Below the pieces are notes generated by a model. The model saw only the letters and a list, made by a program, of their open reading frames with translations. It made no database searches and was not told where the DNA came from. Made by a program: the position numbers and the translations under genes. A stretch of DNA of 36,377 bases from an uncultured Atopobium sp. (GTDB taxonomy: Bacteria; Actinomycetota; Coriobacteriia; Coriobacteriales; Atopobiaceae): the NCBI GenBank assembly GCA_937990665.1, contig CALKRF010000047.1:1-36377 (forward strand), given 5' to 3'. This document shows positions 22,419-31,068 of the stretch, piece by piece. Numbering within the stretch: position 1 is the first letter of the stretch; every line of letters begins with the position of its first letter.

Positions 22419-25283
22419 ATGGAAAAAGCAGGTGGACTAAGGCGTAATACAGAGCTCTTCTTACTATTTGTAGGAGCAATCCCTGTATTTCTGCTGTACG
22501 CCATGTACATGATTACTGCTCGCTCAACGCTCAGCCTTGAGACAATGGCCGTTCCTATTGGTCTCTTTGCAGCATTTACTGTGGCTCACATTGCTATTAG
22601 GTTCCTTGCTCCCGCAGCAGACCCCGCCATTCTCCCCATTGTGTTTGTGCTCTCGGGAATTGGCATCACCATGGTCACCAGACTTGCGCCAAATCTTGCA
22701 GTCAACCAAACTATTTGGCTTTTTATCTCTGTTGTTGTGATGATTGTGGTACTGGCGGTCATTAGAAATCTCGACGCGTTAGCACGCTACAAATACTCCA
22801 TTGGTATTCTCGGCGTCATACTGCTTCTTCTGCCAATTGTTATTGGCCAGGATCGCTACGGCGCAAAACTCTGGATTTCTTTTGGCGCATTCACCTTCCA
22901 GCCTGGCGAGCTTGCAAAGATTGCCATTACGCTCTTCCTGGCATTTTATCTTGCACTGAATCGAGAAGCCCTATCGGTCTCCATGCGTTCTTTTGGACCT
23001 TTCCGCATTCCTCGCTTTAAAATGCTGCTTCCTCTGTTTGTCATGTGGGGCATCAGCCTGATTGTTGTTATTTTTGAACGCGACCTTGGTAGCGCTCTGC
23101 TCTTCTTCGTGTTCTTTGTCATCATGCTCTATGTAGCAACAGGTCGCGCAAGCTACGTTTTTGTCAGTATTGCGCTCTTGGCCATTGGCGGCGTGGTGCT
23201 TTATCACTTCTTTGGTCACGTTCAGACTCGTGTCAACATTTGGCTTGACCCCTTCAAAGATCCCGCTGGGGACGGCTACCAAATTGTCCAGTCCCTCTAT
23301 TCCATCGCAGATGGAGGCCTTGCTGGCACCGGAATTGATAAGGGAATGCCTACGCTTATCCCTATTGTTGAGTCTGACTTTATTTTCTCGGCCATCGCTG
23401 AAGAGATGGGCCTCTTTGGCGGAGCGGCAATTATTACCCTGTTTTTGCTCCTCACCGTACGAGGCCTTGCAACAGCCGCTCGCGCAAAATCCGATTCATC
23501 TGCCTTTGCAGCAGCTGGTCTAACGAGTGTTCTGGCATTTCAGACCTTCCTTATTGTTGCAGGCGTTACTAAGCTCATGCCTCTAACTGGTGTCACCTTG
23601 CCATTCATGAGCCAGGGCGGCAGTTCTCTTCTTTCCAGCTTTATCATTGTTGCCCTGCTGCTCAGAGCGGGTGATGAGGGAACTGGTCGCGAGACAGAGC
23701 TTGAGCCAAGCAAAAAAGTGCTTGATTCCCAGAGGCTCGAAATTTCTTCCGGTGGAGCTCACGCCTCCTCTGTTCTGCATGGCAGCCACATCCGTGGAGG
23801 CTTTGGTCTGCAGTCTGAAGAGTCTGGTGTTCTGGGACGTGTTGCTCTCGGAAAACGTCTCACCAATTTGGTTACCGTATTTACCCTCTTCTTCACCGTT
23901 CTTCTCGGCAATTTGACCTTCTTGATGGTGATTGACGCTCCTAGACTTCAGGCGCTTCCTACCAACAACCACACCATTGCGAGGAGTGCATACGTTCAGC
24001 GCGGCGCCATCATAACTTCTGACGGCGTCACCCTGGCAGAGAGCGTCAAGCAAGACGATGGCACCTACGTGCGCAACTATCCGCACGACGGCATGGCTTC
24101 TCACACGGTTGGCTACATTTCTACCCAGTACGGAACTGCAGGTATTGAGTCCTCCATGAACGAGACACTCACCGGCCACGCAGATCATTCCGATTGGAGA
24201 AGTGCGCTGTACTCGATGGCTGGCGTCAATACCGCTGGTTCAAGCGTTGTTCTGACCATCAACTCGCAGATGCAGGCTGTGGCAGAAGCTGCACTTCAGG
24301 GATATTCGGGCTCTATTGTTGTCATGGACCCAGCCACCGGAGCTGTACTTGCAAAAGCTTCTAGCCCTTCATACACCCACGCTGAGCTGGGCACCATTAT
24401 CGAATCCGGCACTGGCAGTCAGCTGGTCGACAGAACTACCCAGGCGCTCTACTCCCCTGGCTCATCATTCAAGACCATTACACTTTCTGCTGGTATTGAT
24501 ACGCATACCACCACGCTGGACACCACCTATTCTGCTCCAGGAACCATGGAGCTTGGAGGCGGTACTATCCACAACTACGCCAACGAGGACATGGGCACCA
24601 TTCCTCTGCGCGAGGCGTTTGCCCGCTCTTCCAATACGGCTTTGGCACAGCTTGGCGTTGCACTTGGTGCGGACAACCTGGTCAGCTATGCGCGTGCTTT
24701 TGGTTATGGCACCGCACTTGGTCAGGACTTCTCCACAACTCCATCGCTAATGCCAAATCCTGCCGAAATGACCACTTGGGAGCTTGGCTGGGCAGCTTGC
24801 GGCCTTCCTGTTGGAGAGCACGCAAGTCCTGCAGGTCCTCAGACTACCGTCATGCAAAACGCTGTTGTAGCAGCAGCAATTGCTAACGGCGGCGTAGTCA
24901 TGAACCCTTACATTGTTGATCGCGTTCTCTCACCAGAGGGAGCTGTTGTTTCTACAACGTCACCAAAATCGCTTGGCCAGGCCGTATCTGCAGATACCGC
25001 CGCACAGGTTCGTGAAGCAATGCTGGGCGTTGTTGAATCCGGCACCGGTATGGGAGCGCGCGTTCCGGGTGTCAAGATTGCAGGTAAAACAGGTACGGCA
25101 GACGTCGAGAACGGTAACTTTAACTCGTTCTTCATCGGTTTTGCGCCTTACGACCACCCAACCCTTGTTGTTTCTGTTGTCATCGAAGGCAACGGCGAGA
25201 ACGTTTTGGGTTACGGCGCTCAGGTTGGCGGCCGTGTTCTTGCGCAGTGCCTGAATATCCAAGCTTTGGGTGCTGCTTCGTAG
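22419..25283 (+). CDS. Fused SEDS glycosyltransferase (RodA/FtsW) and class B penicillin-binding protein
   Basis: A 954-residue fusion of two usually separate actinobacterial neighbours, rodA and pbpA. Residues about 10-430 form a multi-span SEDS lipid II polymerase with FQPGELAK, FERDLGSALLF, AEEMGLFGG and QGGSSLL. A cytoplasmic linker (about 435-470) and a further helix (about 475-497) lead to an external penicillin-binding domain. Its transpeptidase motifs are intact: S682-x-x-K685, S737-S738-N739 and K890-T-G-T. The PBP pedestal is short. It would polymerise and crosslink peptidoglycan in one polypeptide. ATG at 22419 lies two bases after the PP2C stop. The frame is continuous, with no sign of a sequencing frameshift at the junction. 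Confidence 0.95.
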   Translation: MEKAGGLRRNTELFLLFVGAIPVFLLYAMYMITARSTLSLETMAVPIGLFAAFTVAHIAIRFLAPAADPAILPIVFVLSGIGITMVTRLAPNLAVNQTIWLFISVVVMIVVLAVIRNLDALARYKYSIGILGVILLLLPIVIGQDRYGAKLWISFGAFTFQPGELAKIAITLFLAFYLALNREALSVSMRSFGPFRIPRFKMLLPLFVMWGISLIVVIFERDLGSALLFFVFFVIMLYVATGRASYVFVSIALLAIGGVVLYHFFGHVQTRVNIWLDPFKDPAGDGYQIVQSLYSIADGGLAGTGIDKGMPTLIPIVESDFIFSAIAEEMGLFGGAAIITLFLLLTVRGLATAARAKSDSSAFAAAGLTSVLAFQTFLIVAGVTKLMPLTGVTLPFMSQGGSSLLSSFIIVALLLRAGDEGTGRETELEPSKKVLDSQRLEISSGGAHASSVLHGSHIRGGFGLQSEESGVLGRVALGKRLTNLVTVFTLFFTVLLGNLTFLMVIDAPRLQALPTNNHTIARSAYVQRGAIITSDGVTLAESVKQDDGTYVRNYPHDGMASHTVGYISTQYGTAGIESSMNETLTGHADHSDWRSALYSMAGVNTAGSSVVLTINSQMQAVAEAALQGYSGSIVVMDPATGAVLAKASSPSYTHAELGTIIESGTGSQLVDRTTQALYSPGSSFKTITLSAGIDTHTTTLDTTYSAPGTMELGGGTIHNYANEDMGTIPLREAFARSSNTALAQLGVALGADNLVSYARAFGYGTALGQDFSTTPSLMPNPAEMTTWELGWAACGLPVGEHASPAGPQTTVMQNAVVAAAIANGGVVMNPYIVDRVLSPEGAVVSTTSPKSLGQAVSADTAAQVREAMLGVVESGTGMGARVPGVKIAGKTGTADVENGNFNSFFIGFAPYDHPTLVVSVVIEGNGENVLGYGAQVGGRVLAQCLNIQALGAAS

Positions 25284-25383
25284 CACTCAAAACATCGCAC
25301 GGTCTTCTCCCCAAGTAGTTGGGTGTGTTCTAAGATAGTAAGTGACGTGGCGAGAAAATCGCACGCTTGATAGGAGTTGAGTT

Positions 25384-27309
25384 ATGCCAGGTAGAATGCT
25401 CGGTGGGCGTTACCAGGTTCAAGACAAAATTGGTACCGGTGGAATGGCCACCGTTTACCGCGGACAGGACCAGGTTCTTGGTCGTACTGTTGCCATCAAG
25501 ATGATGCTGCCTCAGTACGCAAATGACCCGTCCTTTGCTGCCCGTTTTAAGCAGGAAGCTCAGGCTGCAGCAGCACTCTCCAGTCCATATATTGTCTCGG
25601 TCTATGACTGGGGCAAGGACGGCGAGTCCTACTACATTGTCATGGAGTATCTGCGCGGTACAGACCTTAAGAGCGGCATTCGCAAGCATGGAGCCCTTGA
25701 TTCCCGTAAGGTGGCTCAGATTGGCTCTCAGATTGCTCAGGCGCTGTCTGTAGCACACCGTCACGACATCATTCACCGTGACATCAAACCACAGAACATC
25801 ATGGTCCAGCCAGATGGCAACATCAAGGTCATGGACTTTGGCATTGCTCGTGCAAAGAACAGCAGTCTAACCACCGATAACTCTGTTCTTGGCACCGCTC
25901 ATTACGTTTCTCCAGAGCAAAGTACCGGCAAGCCTTTGGGACCAACCACCGATATCTATTCCCTGGGCATTGTCATGTACGAGGCTGCTACTGGTCGCGT
26001 ACCTTTTGCCGGCGACGACGCTATTAGCGTTGCTATGAAGCAGGTCAACGAGGCTCCACAGCCACCATCACTGATCAACCCTAACGTTGACCCCGCTCTT
26101 GAAGCAATCATTCTTCGCTGCATGGAGAAAAACCCAGCTGACCGCTACCAGAGTGCTGACGAGCTTGCTCGCGCACTTCGCGATTTTATTGCCGGTCGTG
26201 CAACTATTCCAAGCAACACCACCGTGAGCCCTCGAATTGTGACGCCTCCTCAGCCAACTTCCAGGCTTGATCGTCGCGGCATCGACGGCTCCAACACCTA
26301 CATGACCCGCGGTGGCGACACTGGTCGTCTAAACCGCGTCCATTCTCGCGAAGAGGCCGATGAGCTGGATAGGCGCGAGAATAAGCGTCACAAGCGCAAC
26401 GTTATTCTCGGCGTTTTAGGCGCTTTGGTTGTCCTGGCTCTTGCGGGCTTTGCTATCGCACAGATGCTCGGCAACTCCTCCCAGCAGTATCTGGTTCCAC
26501 AGTTTGTTGGTCAGACAAAAGACCAGGCAACTCAGGCACTAAATGCGTCTGGTAGCCACTTTAAGCTGGGAACTGTTACAGAAAGCTACAGCGATTCTGC
26601 TCCAGAAGGCCAGGTCATCGACCAAACACCAAGCGCTAACAGGCAGGCTCCTGAGGGAACCGCGGTTAACCTTGTCATTTCTAAGGGAGCTAAACCTGCT
26701 GCCGCAGTTAAAGTACCTGATCTTACCAACAAGAGTCCATCAGAGGCTGAGTCTGCTCTTGCTGCCGTTGGCCTCAAAGCAAGAAATGGTGACTCGGTTG
26801 AGTCGGACGACGTAACCGTTGGTTATGTTGCAACACAAGAACCAGCCGCAGGTAGCGATGCTAAGGCTGGTGACACTATCACCTATCACCTGTCTTCGGG
26901 CAAGGGTAAGACAGATGTTCCAGACGTCACTGAAATGACTGCCGAGCGTGCGTCCGATGTCTTGAAAGATTCAGGCTTCAAGGTAGACACTCAGCAGCAA
27001 CCTTCGTCAAGCGTTCCAGAGGGCCGCGTCATCTCTCAGTCTCCGGCTAATGGCAAGGCAGATAAGGGATCTACGGTAACCATCGTTGTTTCTTCTGGCG
27101 CTCAGAGCGGTTCTGTTCCAAACGTTGTTGGTAAGGACTTTGAAACTGCCCAGTCCACGCTGGAGAACGCGGGCTTCCAGGTCAACACGGTTTGGGTCTA
27201 TGACGACAACGTTGCAACCGGAAACGTAATTGGCCAGACGCCATCAAGTGCTGCAGCTGGCGCTACTATCACCATCCGCGTCTCTAGCGGACCTCGCCCA
27301 TCAGCGTAA
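25384..27309 (+). CDS. pknB: PASTA-domain Ser/Thr protein kinase PknB
   Basis: A 641-residue transmembrane kinase. The kinase domain (about 10-270) has GTGGMATVY, catalytic K39, canonical H131-R132-D133 and DFGIA. A basic juxtamembrane segment is followed by one transmembrane helix (about 338-360). Four PASTA repeats fill the external region (starting near residues 370, 440, 507 and 575), each with the V-P-x-(V/L)-x-(G/N) opening and G-x-V-I-x-Q-x-P core. PASTA repeats sense muropeptides or lipid II. ATG at 25384 follows AGGAG and lies 100 bases past the SEDS-PBP gene. That gap shows no clear terminator, so it may be transcribed with the cluster. It ends at a strong terminator. Confidence 0.96.
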   Translation: MPGRMLGGRYQVQDKIGTGGMATVYRGQDQVLGRTVAIKMMLPQYANDPSFAARFKQEAQAAAALSSPYIVSVYDWGKDGESYYIVMEYLRGTDLKSGIRKHGALDSRKVAQIGSQIAQALSVAHRHDIIHRDIKPQNIMVQPDGNIKVMDFGIARAKNSSLTTDNSVLGTAHYVSPEQSTGKPLGPTTDIYSLGIVMYEAATGRVPFAGDDAISVAMKQVNEAPQPPSLINPNVDPALEAIILRCMEKNPADRYQSADELARALRDFIAGRATIPSNTTVSPRIVTPPQPTSRLDRRGIDGSNTYMTRGGDTGRLNRVHSREEADELDRRENKRHKRNVILGVLGALVVLALAGFAIAQMLGNSSQQYLVPQFVGQTKDQATQALNASGSHFKLGTVTESYSDSAPEGQVIDQTPSANRQAPEGTAVNLVISKGAKPAAAVKVPDLTNKSPSEAESALAAVGLKARNGDSVESDDVTVGYVATQEPAAGSDAKAGDTITYHLSSGKGKTDVPDVTEMTAERASDVLKDSGFKVDTQQQPSSSVPEGRVISQSPANGKADKGSTVTIVVSSGAQSGSVPNVVGKDFETAQSTLENAGFQVNTVWVYDDNVATGNVIGQTPSSAAAGATITIRVSSGPRPSA

Positions 27310-27367
27310 TCGCTGCGGCGTGCAATGTGCGGCTCCAAGCGCGCAATGAGCACAACTAGTACGTTCA

Positions 27368-27401
27368 AGCCCTGCAACCGTGTTTGGTTGCAGGGCTTTT
27401 T
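27368..27401 (+). terminator. Terminator of the cell-wall signalling cluster
   Basis: AGCCCTGCAACC (27368-27379) and its exact complement at 27386-27397 form a 12-base stem around a six-base loop, followed by a T run to 27401. Confidence 0.95.
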
Positions 27402-27419
27402 GCTGTAGGAAAAATGGTT

Positions 27420-27552
27420 GAACACACCTATGACAGATAATCTGTCAAAAAGACGTATACATTACACTGAAAATACCTCAAACGTGCAGATTATCTTCAT
27501 TAGGTGTGTAATATGCCCGCAATTGTGCAGAATATCTGTCATAGGTGTGTTC
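27420..27552. repeat. Three-copy inverted/direct repeat array in a noncoding region
   Basis: The left arm (27420-27444, beginning GAACACACCTATGACAG) is the reverse complement of the right arm (27528-27552) with 24 of 25 bases matching. A third, diverged copy in the right-arm orientation lies at 27484-27509; it matches 27525-27550 at 21 of 26 bases, a period of 41. The left arm also contains a perfect dyad, TGACAGAT-A-ATCTGTCA (27431-27447). No target-site duplication flanks the outer ends and no open frame lies between. It may be an operator array, a small non-autonomous element or a protein-binding chromosomal site. Confidence 0.75.
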
Positions 27553-27770
27553 TCTAGAAGCGGAATTTACCTATAGTTAGATTTTTTATATTTCTCTATT
27601 CATTTTCCAGCATATTAGATGAAGTTTATGCATAGAGATGCATATCGGGTAGTGAGGCCGTCTGGCGTCCAGCTTTCTTGGTCAGAAGTACGGCGATTCC
27701 CCAGCGAGACCTGCCAAAACCGCACTATTTTGCATGCCGAGCTCGAGGCTTGACGCTAACTCGCTGCAGC
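27553..27770. other. Noncoding stretch between the repeat array and the tRNA-Arg terminator
   Basis: I see no convincing gene here. There is an ATGCAT-agag-ATGCAT repeat (27628-27643), and on the minus strand a possible 17-codon frame (27735 to 27682) opening MQNSAVLAGLAGESPYF. The local GC rises from about 27640 onward compared with the AT-rich repeat side, so this might be a relic or a dispersed intergenic element. The evidence is weak. Confidence 0.3.
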
Positions 27771-27803
27771 AAAGAAAAACCGGCAGCGCAAAGCTGCCGG
27801 TTT
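27771..27803 (-). terminator. Terminator after tRNA-Arg (CCT)
   Basis: AAACCGGCAGC (27777-27787) and GCTGCCGGTTT (27793-27803) form a perfect 11-base stem with loop of five. On the minus strand it is followed by TTCTTT. Confidence 0.85.
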
Positions 27804-27811
27804 AAAATCAA

Positions 27812-27887
27812 TGGTGCCCCCGGGCCGATTCGAACGGCCGACACCCGCTTTAGGAGAGCGGTGCTCTATCCCCTGAGCTACGAAGGC
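27812..27887 (-). tRNA. tRNA-Arg (CCT)
   Basis: A 76-base tRNA with acceptor GCCTTCG/CGGGGGC (two G-U pairs), discriminator A and encoded CCA. Anticodon stem CCGCT/AGCGG encloses CTCCTAA, anticodon CCT (complement at 27852-27854). It reads AGG. Confidence 0.96.
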
Positions 27888-27896
27888 ATGTGGGAT

Positions 27897-27925
27897 ATTC
27901 TACTCACGTAGGCTCGCGTACGCAA
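27897..27925 (-). promoter_or_regulatory. tRNA-Arg (CCT) promoter
   Basis: On the minus strand TTGCGT (27925-27920) and TAGAAT (27902-27897) are separated by exactly 17 bases, with the tRNA 5' end ten bases further. Confidence 0.75.
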
Positions 27926-27966
27926 ATCTCGCCAATGCTTGCGGCGCCGTCAGCAGCACGAAGCTG

Positions 27967-28593
27967 CTACTTGCGACGAGCCTTGCGCTCAGCCCTCTTT
28001 CTGTCGTACTCAGCCTGACGCTCGAGGTAGAAATCGTTGAGCTTCTTATCAGTCATGCCAGCAACCTTAGCCTCGATCTTCTTGCGAAGAGGACGCATCT
28101 TAAAGAAGCTGTAGATAACCGAACCAAAGATGCAGAAGTAAGCAAAGACCAGCATAATGGCAGAAATCATACCAACGACGGTGTTCAGATCCCTGGACTC
28201 TGGAACCATATACGAAAGCACCAATGTAATGATGGTTGCAACAAAGCCAAGACCCAGGAAAACCCACCAAACGCGCTCGGCACGATGATAGTCTGGATCC
28301 GCGCGCAGCATAGCCTCAAATCCGCGGCTACGAATATCCTCGCGCTCGCGCTGGCGAGCACGTGCAGCACGCTTCTCCTCTTTGCTCTTTGGAGCACTGG
28401 AGCCAGAGCCGGAGCCACTTACGCGTACAGACGCAGCTGCCTCTCGTACTGGTTTAGCAGTAGCAGCAGATTTGCGACCAAAAGCGGAATACGAAGGACG
28501 CTCAGTCTCCTCGGAGGTTTCTTTCTTTGAAAGGCTTGCGGTAGCCTCACGCGCTTCTTTGGTTGCGCCTGTAATGGTGTCACGCAGTGACAT
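27967..28593 (-). CDS. Hypothetical membrane protein with charged flanks (DUF3043-like)
   Basis: A 208-residue protein. Residues 1-75 are hydrophilic, Ser/Ala/Glu-rich and likely disordered, followed by a Lys/Arg-rich helical segment (about 72-92). Two transmembrane helices lie at about 108-130 and 138-165, and the C-terminal 45 residues are again highly charged and helical (ending ERKARRK). It resembles the two-helix actinobacterial proteins grouped as DUF3043, a tentative recollection. ATG at 28593 follows AAGGAG, and its start overlaps the end of purC by 14 bases, so it is co-transcribed with purC. No function is known to me. Confidence 0.8.
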   Translation of the reverse strand: MSLRDTITGATKEAREATASLSKKETSEETERPSYSAFGRKSAATAKPVREAAASVRVSGSGSGSSAPKSKEEKRAARARQREREDIRSRGFEAMLRADPDYHRAERVWWVFLGLGFVATIITLVLSYMVPESRDLNTVVGMISAIMLVFAYFCIFGSVIYSFFKMRPLRKKIEAKVAGMTDKKLNDFYLERQAEYDRKRAERKARRK

Positions 28594-29476
28594 TGGTCTC
28601 CTTCAGTGGTACAAACTCAGTTCCCGTAATAATCTGGAATGCCGTACGATAACGCTCGGACGTGCCCTCAATAACCTCTTCTGGAAGATGAGGTGGCTCT
28701 CCTTGCATGTCCCAGTGGGCTTTCAGCCAATCGCGTACATACTGTTTGTCGTAGCTTGGCTGAACGTGTCCCTCAGAATAACCCTCAGCAGGCCAGAAAC
28801 GGCTCGAATCGGGTGTAAGGCACTCATCAATAAGTGTAAGTTTTCCGTCGATAAAACCAAACTCAAATTTGGTATCCGCAATAATAATTCCACGAGTTGC
28901 AGCATATTCCGCGGCGGCCTTATAAATTGCAAGCGAAGCTTCCTTCAGCTGAGTAGCAACATCTTCGCCAACAATCTCGCAGCAACGCTCAAACGAGATA
29001 TTCTCGTCATGATCGCCAAGCTCAGCCTTAGTGGAAGGGGTAAAGATTGGCTCAGGAATCTTTGAGGCCTCGGTCAAACCGTCAGGCAGCTTAATGCCGC
29101 AGACGGTGCCGTCCTGGTCGTAAGTCTTCTTACCAGAACCAGTAAGGTAACCACGGACGATGCACTCAATTGGCACAGTCTGTGCTTTCTTTACCAGCAT
29201 AGCGCGGCCAGCAAGGTACTCAGTGTAATCTGCAAACTGCTCAGGAGTCTGATCTGGCAGAACAGAAATCATGTGGTTAGGCAGAAGATCCTTGAAGCGA
29301 TTGAACCAAAATGCGCTAATACGCGTCAGAATTTCTCCCTTAAAAGGAATCTCATCAGGGAGGATAAAGTCAAAAGCACTAATGCGATCGCTCGCAACCA
29401 TCAAAAGTTTGTCGCCACAATCGTAGATATCGCGGACCTTACCGTGCGAATCGGGACGAAGCTCAGCTCCAGCCAC
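28580..29476 (-). CDS. purC: Phosphoribosylaminoimidazole-succinocarboxamide synthase
   Basis: A 298-residue SAICAR synthetase of the longer, yeast-like class. It joins CAIR and aspartate with ATP in de novo purine synthesis. The GKVRDIYD opening, SDRISAFDF, and the later ECIVRGYLTGSG and LTLIDECLTPDSSR motifs are all present. Product is the substrate for PurB, also encoded in this window. GTG at 29476 is chosen because GAGGT lies four to five bases upstream; a TTG at 29497 would extend it by seven residues without a ribosome binding site. The downstream membrane protein gene overlaps its end. Confidence 0.95.
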   Translation of the reverse strand: MAGAELRPDSHGKVRDIYDCGDKLLMVASDRISAFDFILPDEIPFKGEILTRISAFWFNRFKDLLPNHMISVLPDQTPEQFADYTEYLAGRAMLVKKAQTVPIECIVRGYLTGSGKKTYDQDGTVCGIKLPDGLTEASKIPEPIFTPSTKAELGDHDENISFERCCEIVGEDVATQLKEASLAIYKAAAEYAATRGIIIADTKFEFGFIDGKLTLIDECLTPDSSRFWPAEGYSEGHVQPSYDKQYVRDWLKAHWDMQGEPPHLPEEVIEGTSERYRTAFQIITGTEFVPLKETNVTA

Positions 29477-29551
29477 AATGACCTCACTTCTGCGCAAAGC
29501 GCGTTGTATTGCAGGACTTTTGATTGTACGGCAAAATGCCCAAAAATCGGC

Positions 29552-31057
29552 CTACAACAACGTTTCTGTAACAGAGATATTATTTTGGGTAAGCACCGGA
29601 AGATGCAGTGAGAAGGTCGTGCCTTTTCCAAGCTCGGATTCTACCGAGATGGTGCCGTTGTGACGGTCCATAATCTCTTTTGTGATTGCCAGGCCTACGC
29701 CAAGGCCGCCTGAGGCACGCTCACGACTCTCTTCTGCGCGCCAGAATCGCGAGAAGGTCTGTGGAATGTCCTCAGGAGCAATTCCCATGCCGTCATCAGA
29801 CACGGAAATAACCGCATCGGTATCGTCAATTGAAACGGTTATGACAACATGACCACCGTCATCGGTGTAGCGGATGGCGTTGCTCAGCAAATTAGTCAGA
29901 GCTTCTCGGATCAAGTCCGAATCAATATCAACAAAACAGTTGCCCTCGGGCGTCATATCCACAAAGGTTAGCGTGCGATTATTCTCCTTGAAAAGCGTCT
30001 CTTGCACAGCAACAATACTTGCCACCATTGCCACCACATTAACGCTTTCTGGGTTGAACTTTGTCTTTCCGTTCTCAAGCCTTGAAAGGTGGAGCATGGC
30101 ATCTACCAGGCGAGAAAGACGTCTACTCTCAGACACAATGTTTTCCAGGCGCTCTTCATCTGCAGGCAAGATGCCATCTTGAATTGCTTCGACGGTAGCC
30201 ATAATTGCCATGAGTGGAGTTCTGAGTTCGTGCGCAACATCGCTGGTCAAACGGCGTTCAAGCTTAATGTCTCTTTCGAGTGAAGACGCCATGTCATCAA
30301 AGGTTTCTCCCAGGCGCCCCAGTTCATTCTCGCCACGGATACCTGAACGAGCTGCAAGATTGCCGCTTCTAATCTGAACAGCCGTCTCGGTAATGCGACG
30401 CATAGGCTTGGTAAGCGAGCGCGAAGCCAAAATGCCAATCAATCCAGACAGTGAGATTGCAATAGCTGCAGCAAGACTGATTGCCTGGTAGGAGCCATTA
30501 CGGAATGCAATATCTCGCTGGGTCAAGAACGGCTCAGAACCAAACGTCCAGATTCTGATGCTGCCTACAGCTTCTCCTTGCAAGTTTTGAACAACTGCAT
30601 ACACCACAGCGTCGCCTGTCTGAGGACCAGAGAGCGAACTGTTCACACCAGGTCGACGTGCGTTTGGCGCCGAGTCGTCATACAGCACCACGCCAGAAAC
30701 GTCTAAAACCTGGATGCCAATATCGGGATTAGACGATGAGGCTTGGCGCGCAATAGACAGTACGTCAGCGTTCCAGCCGTCTGCACGCGCGTATGCTTGA
30801 GACATGTTAAGCGCGGTATTATCAACGGTATTCTGCAAGTTCTCCCTGGTATAAGCAGTAAAGCGACTCTCCCACACAATACCCAAGACAGAAATAAGCA
30901 CCAAAACCGTCATGACCGCGGTCAGCGCAAAGAACGCCGCCATACGGGTAGTAAAGCTCTGAGTACCAACGGGATCAGGCTTAATAGTTTTGTAAGAACC
31001 CTCAGTTTCCGGAGGGTTCTTAAGAGAATTTGAATGATGTTTCTTGAAGAGCGCCAA
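29552..31057 (-). CDS. OmpR-class partner sensor histidine kinase
   Basis: A 501-residue membrane kinase. Two transmembrane helices (about 40-63 and 190-212) flank an external sensor of about 125 residues. A HAMP domain (about 213-265) follows, then HisKA with H276 in SDVAHELRTPL, and the ATPase domain with N box (LLSNAIRYT), DDGMGI, FWRAEESRERASGGLGVGLAI and GKGTTF. The start is a TTG at 31057 with only a weak AGAG site, 11 bases after the regulator stop, so translation probably depends on coupling. The exact start within the first 39 residues is uncertain. Signal unknown; the layout resembles envelope-stress or phosphate-type kinases. Confidence 0.92.
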   Translation of the reverse strand: MALFKKHHSNSLKNPPETEGSYKTIKPDPVGTQSFTTRMAAFFALTAVMTVLVLISVLGIVWESRFTAYTRENLQNTVDNTALNMSQAYARADGWNADVLSIARQASSSNPDIGIQVLDVSGVVLYDDSAPNARRPGVNSSLSGPQTGDAVVYAVVQNLQGEAVGSIRIWTFGSEPFLTQRDIAFRNGSYQAISLAAAIAISLSGLIGILASRSLTKPMRRITETAVQIRSGNLAARSGIRGENELGRLGETFDDMASSLERDIKLERRLTSDVAHELRTPLMAIMATVEAIQDGILPADEERLENIVSESRRLSRLVDAMLHLSRLENGKTKFNPESVNVVAMVASIVAVQETLFKENNRTLTFVDMTPEGNCFVDIDSDLIREALTNLLSNAIRYTDDGGHVVITVSIDDTDAVISVSDDGMGIAPEDIPQTFSRFWRAEESRERASGGLGVGLAITKEIMDRHNGTISVESELGKGTTFSLHLPVLTQNNISVTETLL

Positions 31058-31068
31058 AACTCTAGAGC

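Noticed and set aside
27420..27552. CRISPR array or insertion sequence ends
   Set aside because: Only three copies, in mixed orientation and unevenly spaced, with no cas genes, no transposase frame and no target duplication.
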